NCBI GenBank assembly: GCA_016210295.1
Contig: JACQUM010000051.1
Span: forward strand, 1 to 5,896
Length of the DNA stretch: 5,896 nucleotides
Direction: 5' to 3'
Source: Chloroflexota bacterium
GTDB taxonomy: Bacteria > Chloroflexota > Dehalococcoidia > UBA6926 > JACQUM01
Made by a program: the position numbers and the translations under genes. Below, one piece after another: positions 5,889 through 5,896 of this stretch. The notes under the pieces were generated by a model. The model saw nothing but the letters and a program-made list of their open reading frames with translations, did no database searches and was not told where the DNA came from. How positions within the stretch are numbered: the first letter of the stretch is position 1; the number at the start of each line of letters is the position of its first letter.

Positions 5889-5896
5889 CCATCATC

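Noticed and set aside
5710..5895. 61-codon minus-strand frame upstream of the channel gene
   Set aside because: It covers the predicted promoter and leader, overlaps the channel start in another frame and has no recognisable protein character.

Overview
The window reads as chromosomal DNA from a high-GC bacterium. It holds four protein genes, one cut by the left edge, and one intergenic cluster of GC-rich hairpins. The lipase-like hydrolase at the left end and the style of the hairpin cluster remind me of Chloroflexota and related environmental lineages. That placement is from memory of similar sequences and is tentative. I see no tRNA, rRNA, CRISPR array, insertion sequence or phage gene.

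Layout. 1-639 (minus) is a serine alpha/beta hydrolase whose C-terminal end lies outside the window. 640-963 is a divergent intergenic region carrying a possible leaderless -10 box for the hydrolase, three consecutive GC-rich hairpins (748-828) and the ribosome binding site of the next gene. 964-1821 (plus) is endonuclease IV (nfo), a base-excision repair enzyme with all nine metal ligands. It converges on the next gene with only 41 bases between the two stop codons.

1863-4442 (minus) is the centrepiece. One uninterrupted reading frame of about 859 residues joins an N-terminal MscS-type mechanosensitive channel module (about five membrane helices, then the cytoplasmic beta and alpha/beta domains) to a complete C-terminal GT20 trehalose-6-phosphate synthase (OtsA-like) domain. 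It most likely starts at a TTG codon behind a strong GGAGG. Upstream on the same strand, 4544-5722 encodes a second, stand-alone MscS-family channel. A near-consensus promoter (TTGACA, 16 bases, AATACT) at 5861-5888 could drive both as a two-gene operon.

How they may work together. MscS channels open when membrane tension rises on osmotic downshift, whereas trehalose is a compatible solute made on osmotic upshift. The operon therefore pairs a solute-release valve with a polypeptide that physically tethers a trehalose-6-phosphate synthase to a tension-sensing membrane module. The fused channel module has an atypical pore helix, and the synthase has Val where the family usually has the phosphate-contacting Arg, so the fusion may be a specialised osmosensor-enzyme rather than a simple channel plus enzyme. 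I do not know of a characterised protein with this architecture, and it is the best candidate here for an undescribed system. No trehalose-6-phosphate phosphatase is visible in the window.
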